This document shows, piece after piece, positions 15,480 to 22,213 of a DNA stretch of 64,000 nucleotides. Source of the DNA: Candidatus Ozemibacter sibiricus (lineage in GTDB: Bacteria > Muiribacteriota > Ozemobacteria > Ozemobacterales > Ozemobacteraceae). How positions within the stretch are numbered: position 1 is the stretch's first letter; the number at the start of each line of letters is the position of its first letter. Under the pieces are notes generated by a model that saw nothing but the letters and a program-made list of their open reading frames with translations, was not told the DNA's origin and searched no databases. Position numbers and translations under genes: made by a program. The stretch lies in contig QOQW01000004.1 of assembly GCA_003327425.1 (NCBI GenBank), forward strand, positions 62,001 to 126,000. The letters run 5' to 3'.

Positions 15480-16400
15480 ATGCGTGTGCTCTTCGTTCCA
15501 GCCTTGGTGATCCTGGGCGTGTTCGGCGTGTTTCTGCTTCCCTTGCGGGCAGAGAAATGGGAAAGCAATGGTCCGGCCGGGTCGCAGCTCGGCCAGATGA
15601 TCTTCCGCGGCGAGGATCGCCTCGAACTGTACGTGCCACAATCATTCGAGGGGCGCACCGCCAAAGAGAAGCGCCGCTTCTTCGGCATCGAGCTGTTCGA
15701 GGGCATGCGCTTCGAGCGGCGCGAAAGCGACGTGCAATTGCGCGGCAGGTCGACCATCTTCGATTTCGAGGTCAAGCGCGATCGGTTCGATTACCAGATC
15801 CATACCTCGCGCGCCCGGCGCCCCGGCGCCAACGCCTGCATGGACTGCCACGGCGGCGAATTTCCCCGCACCACGCTGATCGTCGGCACTGAGATGGCCC
15901 ATCTCGAACCCAAGCCGATCACCAAAGGGAACATCACCTTCACCATCGACGAGGCCAGTTTCGACGTGGCCCGCGCCCAGCTCAACCACTGGTTCACCAA
16001 GCGCCTGATGGCGCGCGGCGAAGTGCAGCGCGGCGTTTTCCGCCAGGATCGCCTCGATCTCGAGGTGGCGGCAGCCTCTCTCGGCCTGGCCGGCATGGTC
16101 GGTCACCGCCTGGTCTGGGAAGGCCGAGCCATCGTCTCGAAGATGGCCACCTTCACGGCCCGCCGCACCATCACCGGCGAACTGTCCTATCGGTTCGGCA
16201 AACGGCTCAAGCTGACCGTCGGCGGCGGCGCCTTCCTCGACGGCTACACGCAGTTCGGCACCGACATGTCCGACATGGGCGCTCTGACGGTGAACCTCGC
16301 GCGCAACGACCCGCAGTTGATGCCGACCCTCTTCCAGCGGCTGAAAGACGAGCGGTTCGGCTATCTCACCACCTCCCTGCGCTACGAATACCCGTTCTGA
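15480..16400 (+). CDS. Exported monoheme protein with barrel-like C-terminus
   Basis: A 306-residue protein with a signal peptide (MRVLFVPALVILGVFGVFLL, cleavage near LRAEKW). A single heme-binding motif, CMDCH, occurs near residue 120, in a beta-rich N-terminal domain. The C-terminal 150 residues alternate polar and hydrophobic residues in strand-like fashion (TITGELSYRFGKRLKLTVGG, then GYLTTSLRYEYPF) and the protein ends in Phe, as outer-membrane barrel proteins do. I recognise no family. It may be an outer-membrane-associated cytochrome. It stands alone between the Rpn gene and the endonuclease V gene on the other strand. Confidence 0.6.
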   Translation: MRVLFVPALVILGVFGVFLLPLRAEKWESNGPAGSQLGQMIFRGEDRLELYVPQSFEGRTAKEKRRFFGIELFEGMRFERRESDVQLRGRSTIFDFEVKRDRFDYQIHTSRARRPGANACMDCHGGEFPRTTLIVGTEMAHLEPKPITKGNITFTIDEASFDVARAQLNHWFTKRLMARGEVQRGVFRQDRLDLEVAAASLGLAGMVGHRLVWEGRAIVSKMATFTARRTITGELSYRFGKRLKLTVGGGAFLDGYTQFGTDMSDMGALTVNLARNDPQLMPTLFQRLKDERFGYLTTSLRYEYPF

Positions 16401-16536
16401 CGGCCATCGCCTCCTCGCTGGTCCGAGGTGAAATTGCCGCCCTCGGCCATCAGCCCGTTCAAGTCCGGCATCCGGAGAAACTTGCCCAGATCTGGGCAAC
16501 CGTGAACCAAGCCAACCCCGCGTGTGAGGGAGGAAC

Positions 16537-17229
16537 TCAGCCCGTCCGCGCTGCTGCCCGGCGGGCGGCACTGACAGCGTGGTGAGCGAGGCGGGTCGGT
16601 TCTGGCAGGCGATATCCGCGCAGGCACTGCTGGACAAGGTCGAGCGCGCCAGCCAGATCGATGCGATGTCCAGGGGAAACATACAGCGGCCGGCAACGGG
16701 TGCGGGTGCGCAAGACGGCACCCACCGTCCGGCCTGACAGCTCGAGAGGCGACCAAGCTCCAGGCTCGTCAAGCGGGTCGACGGCTTCACCGCAAAGCCG
16801 GCTCTTGGCCACGCCCACGCTGGGCAGATCGAGCCACAGACCCAGATGGCTCGCCAGCCCTAGACCCCGGGGGTGAGCAATACCCTGTCCATCGAACAAA
16901 ACAGCATCTGGCCAGTGCTGCAACCGTTCGAACGCCTGCAGCACCAGCGGCCCTTCACGAAAGGACAGAAACCCCGGCACATAGGGAAACGGCACCCGAC
17001 CGGTCAGCGCGACCTGCTCGACGGTCTCGCCGGTCATGGCATCCCACACCACCACCGCCACCCACATGTCGGGGCAGAAGCGGCGGTACGACCCATCGAC
17101 CCCCGCCACCCACCTGATCGGCCCGACAGGCCGGTCGAACACGAGGCGTGCCGCCAGTTCTTGCTGGAGGGCCGCGGCTTCGGTCAGAGGAATGTTCCAC
17201 GGATGAAGGGGGTCAATGTGGTGCGGCAT
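16537..17229 (-). CDS. nfi: Endonuclease V (deoxyinosine 3' endonuclease)
   Basis: A 230-residue protein matching endonuclease V along its length. Conserved blocks are VAGVDGSY (catalytic Asp45), PYVPGFLSFREGP (Glu92), VLFDGQGIAHPRGLGLASH (Asp113) and the late serine-valine-glycine stretch SVGVAKSRL. The YVPG wedge motif is intact. The enzyme cuts DNA one base 3' of deoxyinosine, starting repair of deaminated adenine, and can act on inosine-containing RNA. I chose the ATG at 17229 because the family normally starts shortly before the first block; the frame remains open upstream. It has its own promoter and runs opposite to its neighbours. Confidence 0.92.
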   Translation of the reverse strand: MPHHIDPLHPWNIPLTEAAALQQELAARLVFDRPVGPIRWVAGVDGSYRRFCPDMWVAVVVWDAMTGETVEQVALTGRVPFPYVPGFLSFREGPLVLQAFERLQHWPDAVLFDGQGIAHPRGLGLASHLGLWLDLPSVGVAKSRLCGEAVDPLDEPGAWSPLELSGRTVGAVLRTRTRCRPLYVSPGHRIDLAGALDLVQQCLRGYRLPEPTRLAHHAVSAARRAAARTG

Positions 17230-17243
17230 GATTCTTCTTCGGC

Positions 17244-17272
17244 ACCCTACCTCCAAAACCGCGCGCTGACAA
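17244..17272 (-). promoter_or_regulatory. Promoter of the endonuclease V gene
   Basis: Minus strand TTGTCA (17267-17272), 17-base spacer, TAGGGT (17244-17249), 14 bases before the ATG at 17229. Confidence 0.5.
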
Positions 17273-17477
17273 GCCTTCGCCAACCGCCCGACCACTGACC
17301 GCTGGAAGGGAGCCCACCATCCATTTCTTCTGCGAAACCACAGAATTTGGCAACAGGCGCTCTCCAGGCCTCCGCGCCCCGAGCCAAACCATTCCAGGAG
17401 GCAGAAACGCGCCGGGCCGACCTGGGTGCACTACCCCCTGCACTCTTGTGCTCAGGCGGATGAATGGCAGAATCCAG

Positions 17478-17506
17478 TTGAAAATTCAGCTGGGAGGCCG
17501 TATCAT
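17478..17506 (+). promoter_or_regulatory. Promoter of the poly-glycine lipoprotein pair
   Basis: TTGAAA (17478-17483), 17-base spacer, TATCAT (17501-17506). The ATG at 17540 follows with GGAGG at 17530-17534. Confidence 0.65.
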
Positions 17507-17539
17507 GGCCGCATTCCAATGCTGTGCCTGGAGGTTCCC

Positions 17540-18496
17540 ATGAAAGTTTCCCACCTGTTCGTGATGATGGCCCTGATTGCCGCCCTGAGCCTTGTTGGTT
17601 GCGGAGGAGGAGGGGGCGGCGGTGATGTCGCGGCGATCCCGGTTGATGCCAACCAGGTCGTCATGGCGCAGAATGTCACCGTGCCGGCGGCCGATGTCGC
17701 AGTCCCCAACTTGAAAGCCAAAGCTCATTGGACGACCTTCACCCTGCAAATCCAAGGTGCCACCTTCACGTATGCCATCGCCCCAACCAGCTACGAGGAA
17801 AGCGGCACGAACCTCATCTTGAAGTTCCGCCACACCTTCCAGGTGACCGAACTGGGCACCACCTGGGATAAAACCAACCAAGTGATCACGGCCGCGAAAC
17901 TGTTGATGGGCGGTCAGGTCATTGCCGAGCTTTCCAATCTCTATGCGAATGGCAAAGCGGCCACCGCGGATACCACCCCGACGGCCTACCCCAAAGACAT
18001 GGTGGTCAGCTATGACACCACGACGGGGGCATTCACCGTGACCTTCCCCAATGGAGGCGGCACGGCGACAGGCAAGACCATCCCCTCCAACAGTTTCCTC
18101 TTCGTCGAAAAGATCATGTATTCGAACTCTCCCACCACGCTCGCCACCATGACCTACGACACCCGCAACGTGACCGCCCCGGTGGCCACGTTCACTTTGT
18201 TCTTCAACGCGCCGATCGCCAACGCCACCACGAACTGGACCATCCTGGTGAAAAACGTCAACACCGGTGCCGAATTCACCCTGACCAGCGCCAACGATGC
18301 CAGCCTGTTCGATGTTTCCCTGTCGTCCAACGAAAAAGAGCTGACCATCGTGGTGCGGGGGAATGAAACCAAATCCCTGCGGGCTGGCACGACCTATCAG
18401 GTGACATTGCAGAGTTCCGATCTCAGCCTCAAGTCGAACAATGCCGTCAAGCTGTCCAACGTGGTACGGCAGTTCACCACCGCCAGCGCTCAATAA
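17540..18496 (+). CDS. Lipoprotein with poly-glycine linker and Ig-like C-terminal domain
   Basis: A 318-residue lipoprotein. The lipobox LVGC (Cys21) is followed at once by seven glycines, a flexible tether, then a Thr/Val-rich beta domain. The last 100 residues (APVATFTLFFNAPIANATTN to VVRQFTTASAQ) look like a Big_5-type Ig-like domain and resemble the C-terminus of the lipoprotein at 10115-11134. Unlike that paralogue, its codon use is typical of the window. Only five bases separate it from the next lipoprotein gene, so they form an operon. Surface or periplasmic role, unknown. Confidence 0.8.
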   Translation: MKVSHLFVMMALIAALSLVGCGGGGGGGDVAAIPVDANQVVMAQNVTVPAADVAVPNLKAKAHWTTFTLQIQGATFTYAIAPTSYEESGTNLILKFRHTFQVTELGTTWDKTNQVITAAKLLMGGQVIAELSNLYANGKAATADTTPTAYPKDMVVSYDTTTGAFTVTFPNGGGTATGKTIPSNSFLFVEKIMYSNSPTTLATMTYDTRNVTAPVATFTLFFNAPIANATTNWTILVKNVNTGAEFTLTSANDASLFDVSLSSNEKELTIVVRGNETKSLRAGTTYQVTLQSSDLSLKSNNAVKLSNVVRQFTTASAQ

Positions 18497-18501
18497 CCCC
18501 T

Positions 18502-19542
18502 ATGAAGCCACGTGCCTTTCTCGCAATCCTTCTCGGTTCGGTTCTGCTGATGGCCACCGGCTGCGGCGGGGGTGGCGGCGGGGGCGGCGGGGGCAATCCC
18601 ACCGGTTCAACCACCAATCCCGTGACCGTGAACGGCATCGTGCAGTTGCCCGAGACCAATGCCGCGCTCACCGCTCTGCGCGCGGCGGCAGCCGACCAGA
18701 TCGACTATGCCAACCTGACCATCGAGGTCGACGGCGTCGATGGCACCAAGACCGCCCTGCAGGGCATCGGCAGCGCCGCGTTCCGACTGACCATCCAGAC
18801 CCTGACACGAAGCACCCTGCAGTTGTCCGTTCGCAATCGCGCCGGTACCCGTCTGCTGGCTCGCCAACTGGAAGGACTGGCCCAAGGCGAAACCCGCCAA
18901 GGGGTCACCGTCGATGCGACCTCGACCGCCATCGTCGGCTTGATCGCCGCCAACGCCAGCTTCACCGCGCGCGATCTCGAAGCGCAGGTGGCCCGCCCCG
19001 AATTCCTCACCGTGGTTCAAGCGTTCCTGGCCTTCCTCAAGGATCAGACGAGCGGCAGCCCCCTCGACCACACCACCGTGCAAAACGCGATCCAGACCGC
19101 CAAGGCCGCATTCCGGCCGGGGGAGGCCGAAATCAAAGCCGCCTACGCCGCCATGAAGGCCGCCCTCGAGAATGCCAATCTCACCGACGAGCAGCGCCTG
19201 AACGCGTTCATGGACAATATCTCGCCCGATTTCAAAGACATCGCCGGCACCCCCAGCTACGAAGATCTGCGCACGACCACCGCCAGCCGGCTCGACCGCT
19301 ACACCATCAACGCATACACCTTCACTCCGACGGGGTTCACCTACCTGGCCACTGATACCATCAAAGTCACCACCGACACCTACATCGATGTGACCCGGAA
19401 GCCTGGAAAAGAGGGCGGCGTATCAGGAGCGAAAATTCCCGTCAGTCCGACCCCTGAGATCACCTGGAAATGGTCAGCCACGCAGAACCGCTGGCTGATT
19501 CAGCAAGGCCTGCCCTACAAACCATCCGAAATCAATATCTGA
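18502..19542 (+). CDS. Lipoprotein with poly-glycine linker, function unknown
   Basis: A 346-residue lipoprotein with lipobox MATGC (Cys21) followed by ten glycines. The mature part starts with a beta-rich segment resembling a carboxypeptidase-regulatory-like or DUF4382-type fold (VTVNGIVQLPETNAAL, IEVDGVDGTKTALQGIG, LTIQTLTRSTLQLSVRN), then a helical region and a beta-rich end with TWKWSATQNRWLIQQGLPYK. I recognise no firm family. It shares operon, lipobox and glycine tether with the gene before it, so the two products probably sit on the same membrane face and may interact. A 12-base-pair perfect hairpin follows. Confidence 0.78.
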   Translation: MKPRAFLAILLGSVLLMATGCGGGGGGGGGGNPTGSTTNPVTVNGIVQLPETNAALTALRAAAADQIDYANLTIEVDGVDGTKTALQGIGSAAFRLTIQTLTRSTLQLSVRNRAGTRLLARQLEGLAQGETRQGVTVDATSTAIVGLIAANASFTARDLEAQVARPEFLTVVQAFLAFLKDQTSGSPLDHTTVQNAIQTAKAAFRPGEAEIKAAYAAMKAALENANLTDEQRLNAFMDNISPDFKDIAGTPSYEDLRTTTASRLDRYTINAYTFTPTGFTYLATDTIKVTTDTYIDVTRKPGKEGGVSGAKIPVSPTPEITWKWSATQNRWLIQQGLPYKPSEINI

Positions 19543-19551
19543 CCGCCGGCT

Positions 19552-19586
19552 GACCGTCCCCCCAGCCCACCAGCGGGGGGACGGTC
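19552..19586 (+). terminator. Terminator hairpin after the lipoprotein operon
   Basis: GACCGTCCCCCC (19552-19563) and GGGGGGACGGTC (19575-19586) pair perfectly around an 11-base loop. The T-run afterwards is weak, so it may act with Rho or mainly stabilise the mRNA 3' end. Confidence 0.7.
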
Positions 19587-19744
19587 GCTTGTTCGAGGAA
19601 TCTGCGCCAGGAGTCGCTCTGCCCGACTGCCCCAGCACCGATCGGCTCGGGCAGAGGCATTCATGGCTGGGGCAAAAAGCCAGTTTTCCCGAACGCGTTT
19701 TCCTGCTACCCTGTTCCCAACACATCACCCAGGAGGTAACCCCA

Positions 19745-20299
19745 ATGGCCAAGACATCCCGTGAAACCATGCGGAAGAACGTCATCGAAGTCCTGAACAA
19801 GGCGCGCGCCATGGAATTGCACGCCATTCACCAGTACATGAACCAGCACTACAATCTCGACAACGCCGACTATGGCGAGCTGGCCGCCAAGATGAAGCTG
19901 ATCGCCATCGACGAGATGCGCCACGCCGAAGCCTTCGCCGAACGCATCAAGGAGATCGGCGGCGAGCCCACCACCGAGCCCGCCGCCCAGACCGTCAAAG
20001 CCCAGCCGGTCGAGGCCATCTACCCGTTCGACGCCGACCTCGAGGATGACACGCTCGCCCAGTACAACGCATTCCTCAAGATCTGCCAGGAGAACGGCGA
20101 CGCCATCAGCGCCAAACTGTTCGAGACGATCATCGACGAAGAGCAGATCCACTTCAACTACTTCGATAACGTCGGCGGCCACCTCAAGAAGCTGGGCGCC
20201 GCCTTCCTCGCCCGCATCGCCGGCACTCCCGCCGAAGTGGGCGCGGTCAACCCCGGCTTCGTCGGCACCCAGGGCGGCGAACCCGGCGGCGCCGCCTGA
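19745..20299 (+). CDS. Bacterioferritin-like ferritin protein
   Basis: A 184-residue four-helix ferritin-like protein. Ferroxidase-type ligands are visible: Glu24 in MELHAIHQY, Glu57 and His60 in DEMRHAE, and the DEEQIH block near 131-136. The Met in DEMRH is at the position of the bacterioferritin heme ligand. After the third helix there is an insertion EPTTEPAAQTVKAQPVEA, and the tail is Gly-rich (NPGFVGTQGGEPGGAA). The protein stores or detoxifies iron in the cytoplasm, a natural need in a cytochrome-rich cell. The ATG at 19745 has a strong ribosome site (AGGAGGT). A terminator follows at 20322. Confidence 0.85.
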   Translation: MAKTSRETMRKNVIEVLNKARAMELHAIHQYMNQHYNLDNADYGELAAKMKLIAIDEMRHAEAFAERIKEIGGEPTTEPAAQTVKAQPVEAIYPFDADLEDDTLAQYNAFLKICQENGDAISAKLFETIIDEEQIHFNYFDNVGGHLKKLGAAFLARIAGTPAEVGAVNPGFVGTQGGEPGGAA

Positions 20300-20321
20300 C
20301 CTCTCTTTCTCGAGTCACCGA

Positions 20322-20358
20322 CCCCGACTGGATACAATGTCCGTCGGGGTTTTCCTTT
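20322..20358 (+). terminator. Intrinsic terminator after the bacterioferritin gene
   Basis: CCCCGAC (20322-20328) and GTCGGGG (20343-20349) form the outer stem, with an inner GGA/TCC pair, followed by TTTTCCTTTT. A TACAAT string in the loop is probably not a promoter. Confidence 0.85.
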
Positions 20359-20449
20359 TCCAGCGTTGCCCCAGGGAAACCCCTGGGCGGCAGCAGAAGC
20401 ACCTTTCCGGCGGTGGCCGGCCATCGGCAAGGAGGTTGTTCTTCCGATG

Positions 20450-21889
20450 TCAGCGTGGGCCGAGCAGGCCTTGCAGGCGGCGGGTGCCCTCGATGTAGGC
20501 GTCGAGGACGTCGCGGTGGCGGAGGGCCTTGGCGGCGGCCGGCCCATTGACGCGCGGCGGCGGGCAGAGGTCGGCATAGTGCCGCCCGGGCAGCAGGAAC
20601 GCCCGGATGGCCCCCACCGTGTAGTCTTGCTGCTCGTCGAAGGCGCCGTGGGCGGCCTGGTCGACCACCAGCAGCTGGCAGCCGTTACCGATGCCCCTCT
20701 GCATCTGCCGGGCATAGACCGGCGGGCAGACGAAGTCGCAGGCCCCCACGATGATCAGGGTCGGCGCCCGCACCTCATGCAAACGCGGCAGCATGTCGTA
20801 GCGCGGCACCCCTTCGAGCCCGGCCTCGCGCCGGAATTCGCCCCGCAACCGGAACATCTTCTCCTTGGCCCAGGCCAGATTCCAGGGGTCGTAGGCCGGC
20901 ACGCCCTCGAGCTGGGCGATCGTCTCAGGGTCGTACATCTCGCTGGCCTGGATGATCAGCAGGGTCGGCGACGGCCCGGTCTCGGGGGCATCGTCGCGCG
21001 CCGGCGGCCGGGGGGCGACTTCGGCGGCCAGAATGCCATTGAGCACCTTGGATTGGCCGGTCTCGGCGATGTCCTGCACCATGCGAGCCAGCACCGTCAG
21101 CCCACGGAAGGAATAGGTGAAGGGCAGGCACTTCGACAGGAAATCGTTCGGCGTCAATGTGACGTTGCCCGGCGTGGTCACCGTCCCTTCGGCGAAGCGG
21201 CGCAGGCTCTTGCGGAAGTTCTGGCGAATCCCTGGAAATTCGCGCGCATCGAGATCGGCCAGGCTGTTCGAAAAATTCTGGTAGAGGTTGGTGAAATAGC
21301 GAAAGCTCGGCGAGGTGTCATGCAACACCAGCCGCGACACCGAATCGGGGAAATAGATGGCATAGGACAGCGCGACCATGCCACCATACGATTCGCCCAG
21401 GACGGCGATTTTCTCCTGGCCGATGACCCGGCGCCGCAGCTCCTCGAGATCGCGACAGATGTTCACCGTGCCATAGAGCCGCCCATCGACCTGCGACAGA
21501 GTCTTGAAAGAAAGACGTGACGACTGGCCATTGCCTCGCTGGTCGAACAGGTAGATCTCGAACTCGTCGCGCAGAGAGTGGAAATAGTCGCGCTCGAGGC
21601 CGCCCTGGGCGTTGTACTTATGGAAGGATTCGTGCGTGCCCCCCGGCCCGCCATTGATCAGCACGAGCGCCTGCGGACGGGGATTGGTCGAGGTCAGTTT
21701 CTCCCAGTAGATTTCGATCTGCCGGCCATCGGGGCGATCGTAATCTTCAGGCACCTCGAGCTTGCCCCACCGATAGATCGCCGGATCGGGAATGCCCGCC
21801 CCGGCGGGGCCCAGCAGAGCCACCACCATCAGCACGACCACGACGCCGAACCGTCGGCAGGCAGACATTCTCCAACACCGTCCCATCAT
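20450..21889 (-). CDS. Exported alpha/beta hydrolase, peptidase S33 (proline iminopeptidase/TAP-like)
   Basis: A 479-residue hydrolase with an N-terminal signal/anchor (FGVVVVLMVVALLGPAGAG). The S33 layout is clear: oxyanion motif NGGPGG, FDQRGNGQS, nucleophile elbow GESYGG (Ser167), the acid in GACDFVCPP and the catalytic His in AAHGAF. Relatives with this length are secreted aminopeptidases of the tripeptidyl or prolyl type, so it may trim peptides in the periplasm. I chose the ATG at 21889, preceded by AAGGAG; an upstream TTG is unlikely and the ATG at 21886 is possible. It is a single gene facing the bacterioferritin terminator. Confidence 0.82.
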   Translation of the reverse strand: MMGRCWRMSACRRFGVVVVLMVVALLGPAGAGIPDPAIYRWGKLEVPEDYDRPDGRQIEIYWEKLTSTNPRPQALVLINGGPGGTHESFHKYNAQGGLERDYFHSLRDEFEIYLFDQRGNGQSSRLSFKTLSQVDGRLYGTVNICRDLEELRRRVIGQEKIAVLGESYGGMVALSYAIYFPDSVSRLVLHDTSPSFRYFTNLYQNFSNSLADLDAREFPGIRQNFRKSLRRFAEGTVTTPGNVTLTPNDFLSKCLPFTYSFRGLTVLARMVQDIAETGQSKVLNGILAAEVAPRPPARDDAPETGPSPTLLIIQASEMYDPETIAQLEGVPAYDPWNLAWAKEKMFRLRGEFRREAGLEGVPRYDMLPRLHEVRAPTLIIVGACDFVCPPVYARQMQRGIGNGCQLLVVDQAAHGAFDEQQDYTVGAIRAFLLPGRHYADLCPPPRVNGPAAAKALRHRDVLDAYIEGTRRLQGLLGPR

Positions 21890-21909
21890 CTTCTCAGGGG
21901 CTCCTTTCA

Positions 21910-21939
21910 AGCATACAGAGGGAACCCGGCCCCTCGCAA
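21910..21939 (-). promoter_or_regulatory. Promoter of the S33 hydrolase gene
   Basis: Minus strand TTGCGA (21934-21939), 18-base spacer, TATGCT (21910-21915), 20 bases before the ATG at 21889. Confidence 0.5.
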
Positions 21940-22213
21940 GGTCCCCGGCGCATCAGGTTTGGTCATGACAGGGGAAAAGGCCAGGGTTCATGCCGAAGAT
22001 CCGTCAGCTTCCTCGCCTCAGGGAGTTCCATCCTGCCAATTGGCCGCCCCGTCTCCCCCCTCCCCCTCGGCAGCCTTGGCGGGAAAGTCATGCCAGAGAA
22101 CGACTGAGCCTGACTTCGCGGCGCGTTTATAGTATGCTGGAACGGTCGGGCACGAGCGGCCTCGCCCTTCTGCCCCGGCGGTTCGCCAACCTTGCTTGAA
22201 CGGAGGTCCGGCT

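Noticed and set aside
20334-20339. TACAAT as a promoter -10 box
   Set aside because: It lies in the loop of a terminator hairpin and no gene starts just after it.
20366-21520. A plus-strand frame over the S33 hydrolase
   Set aside because: It is antisense to a hydrolase with an intact catalytic triad and has a low-complexity His/Gln/Arg-rich sequence.
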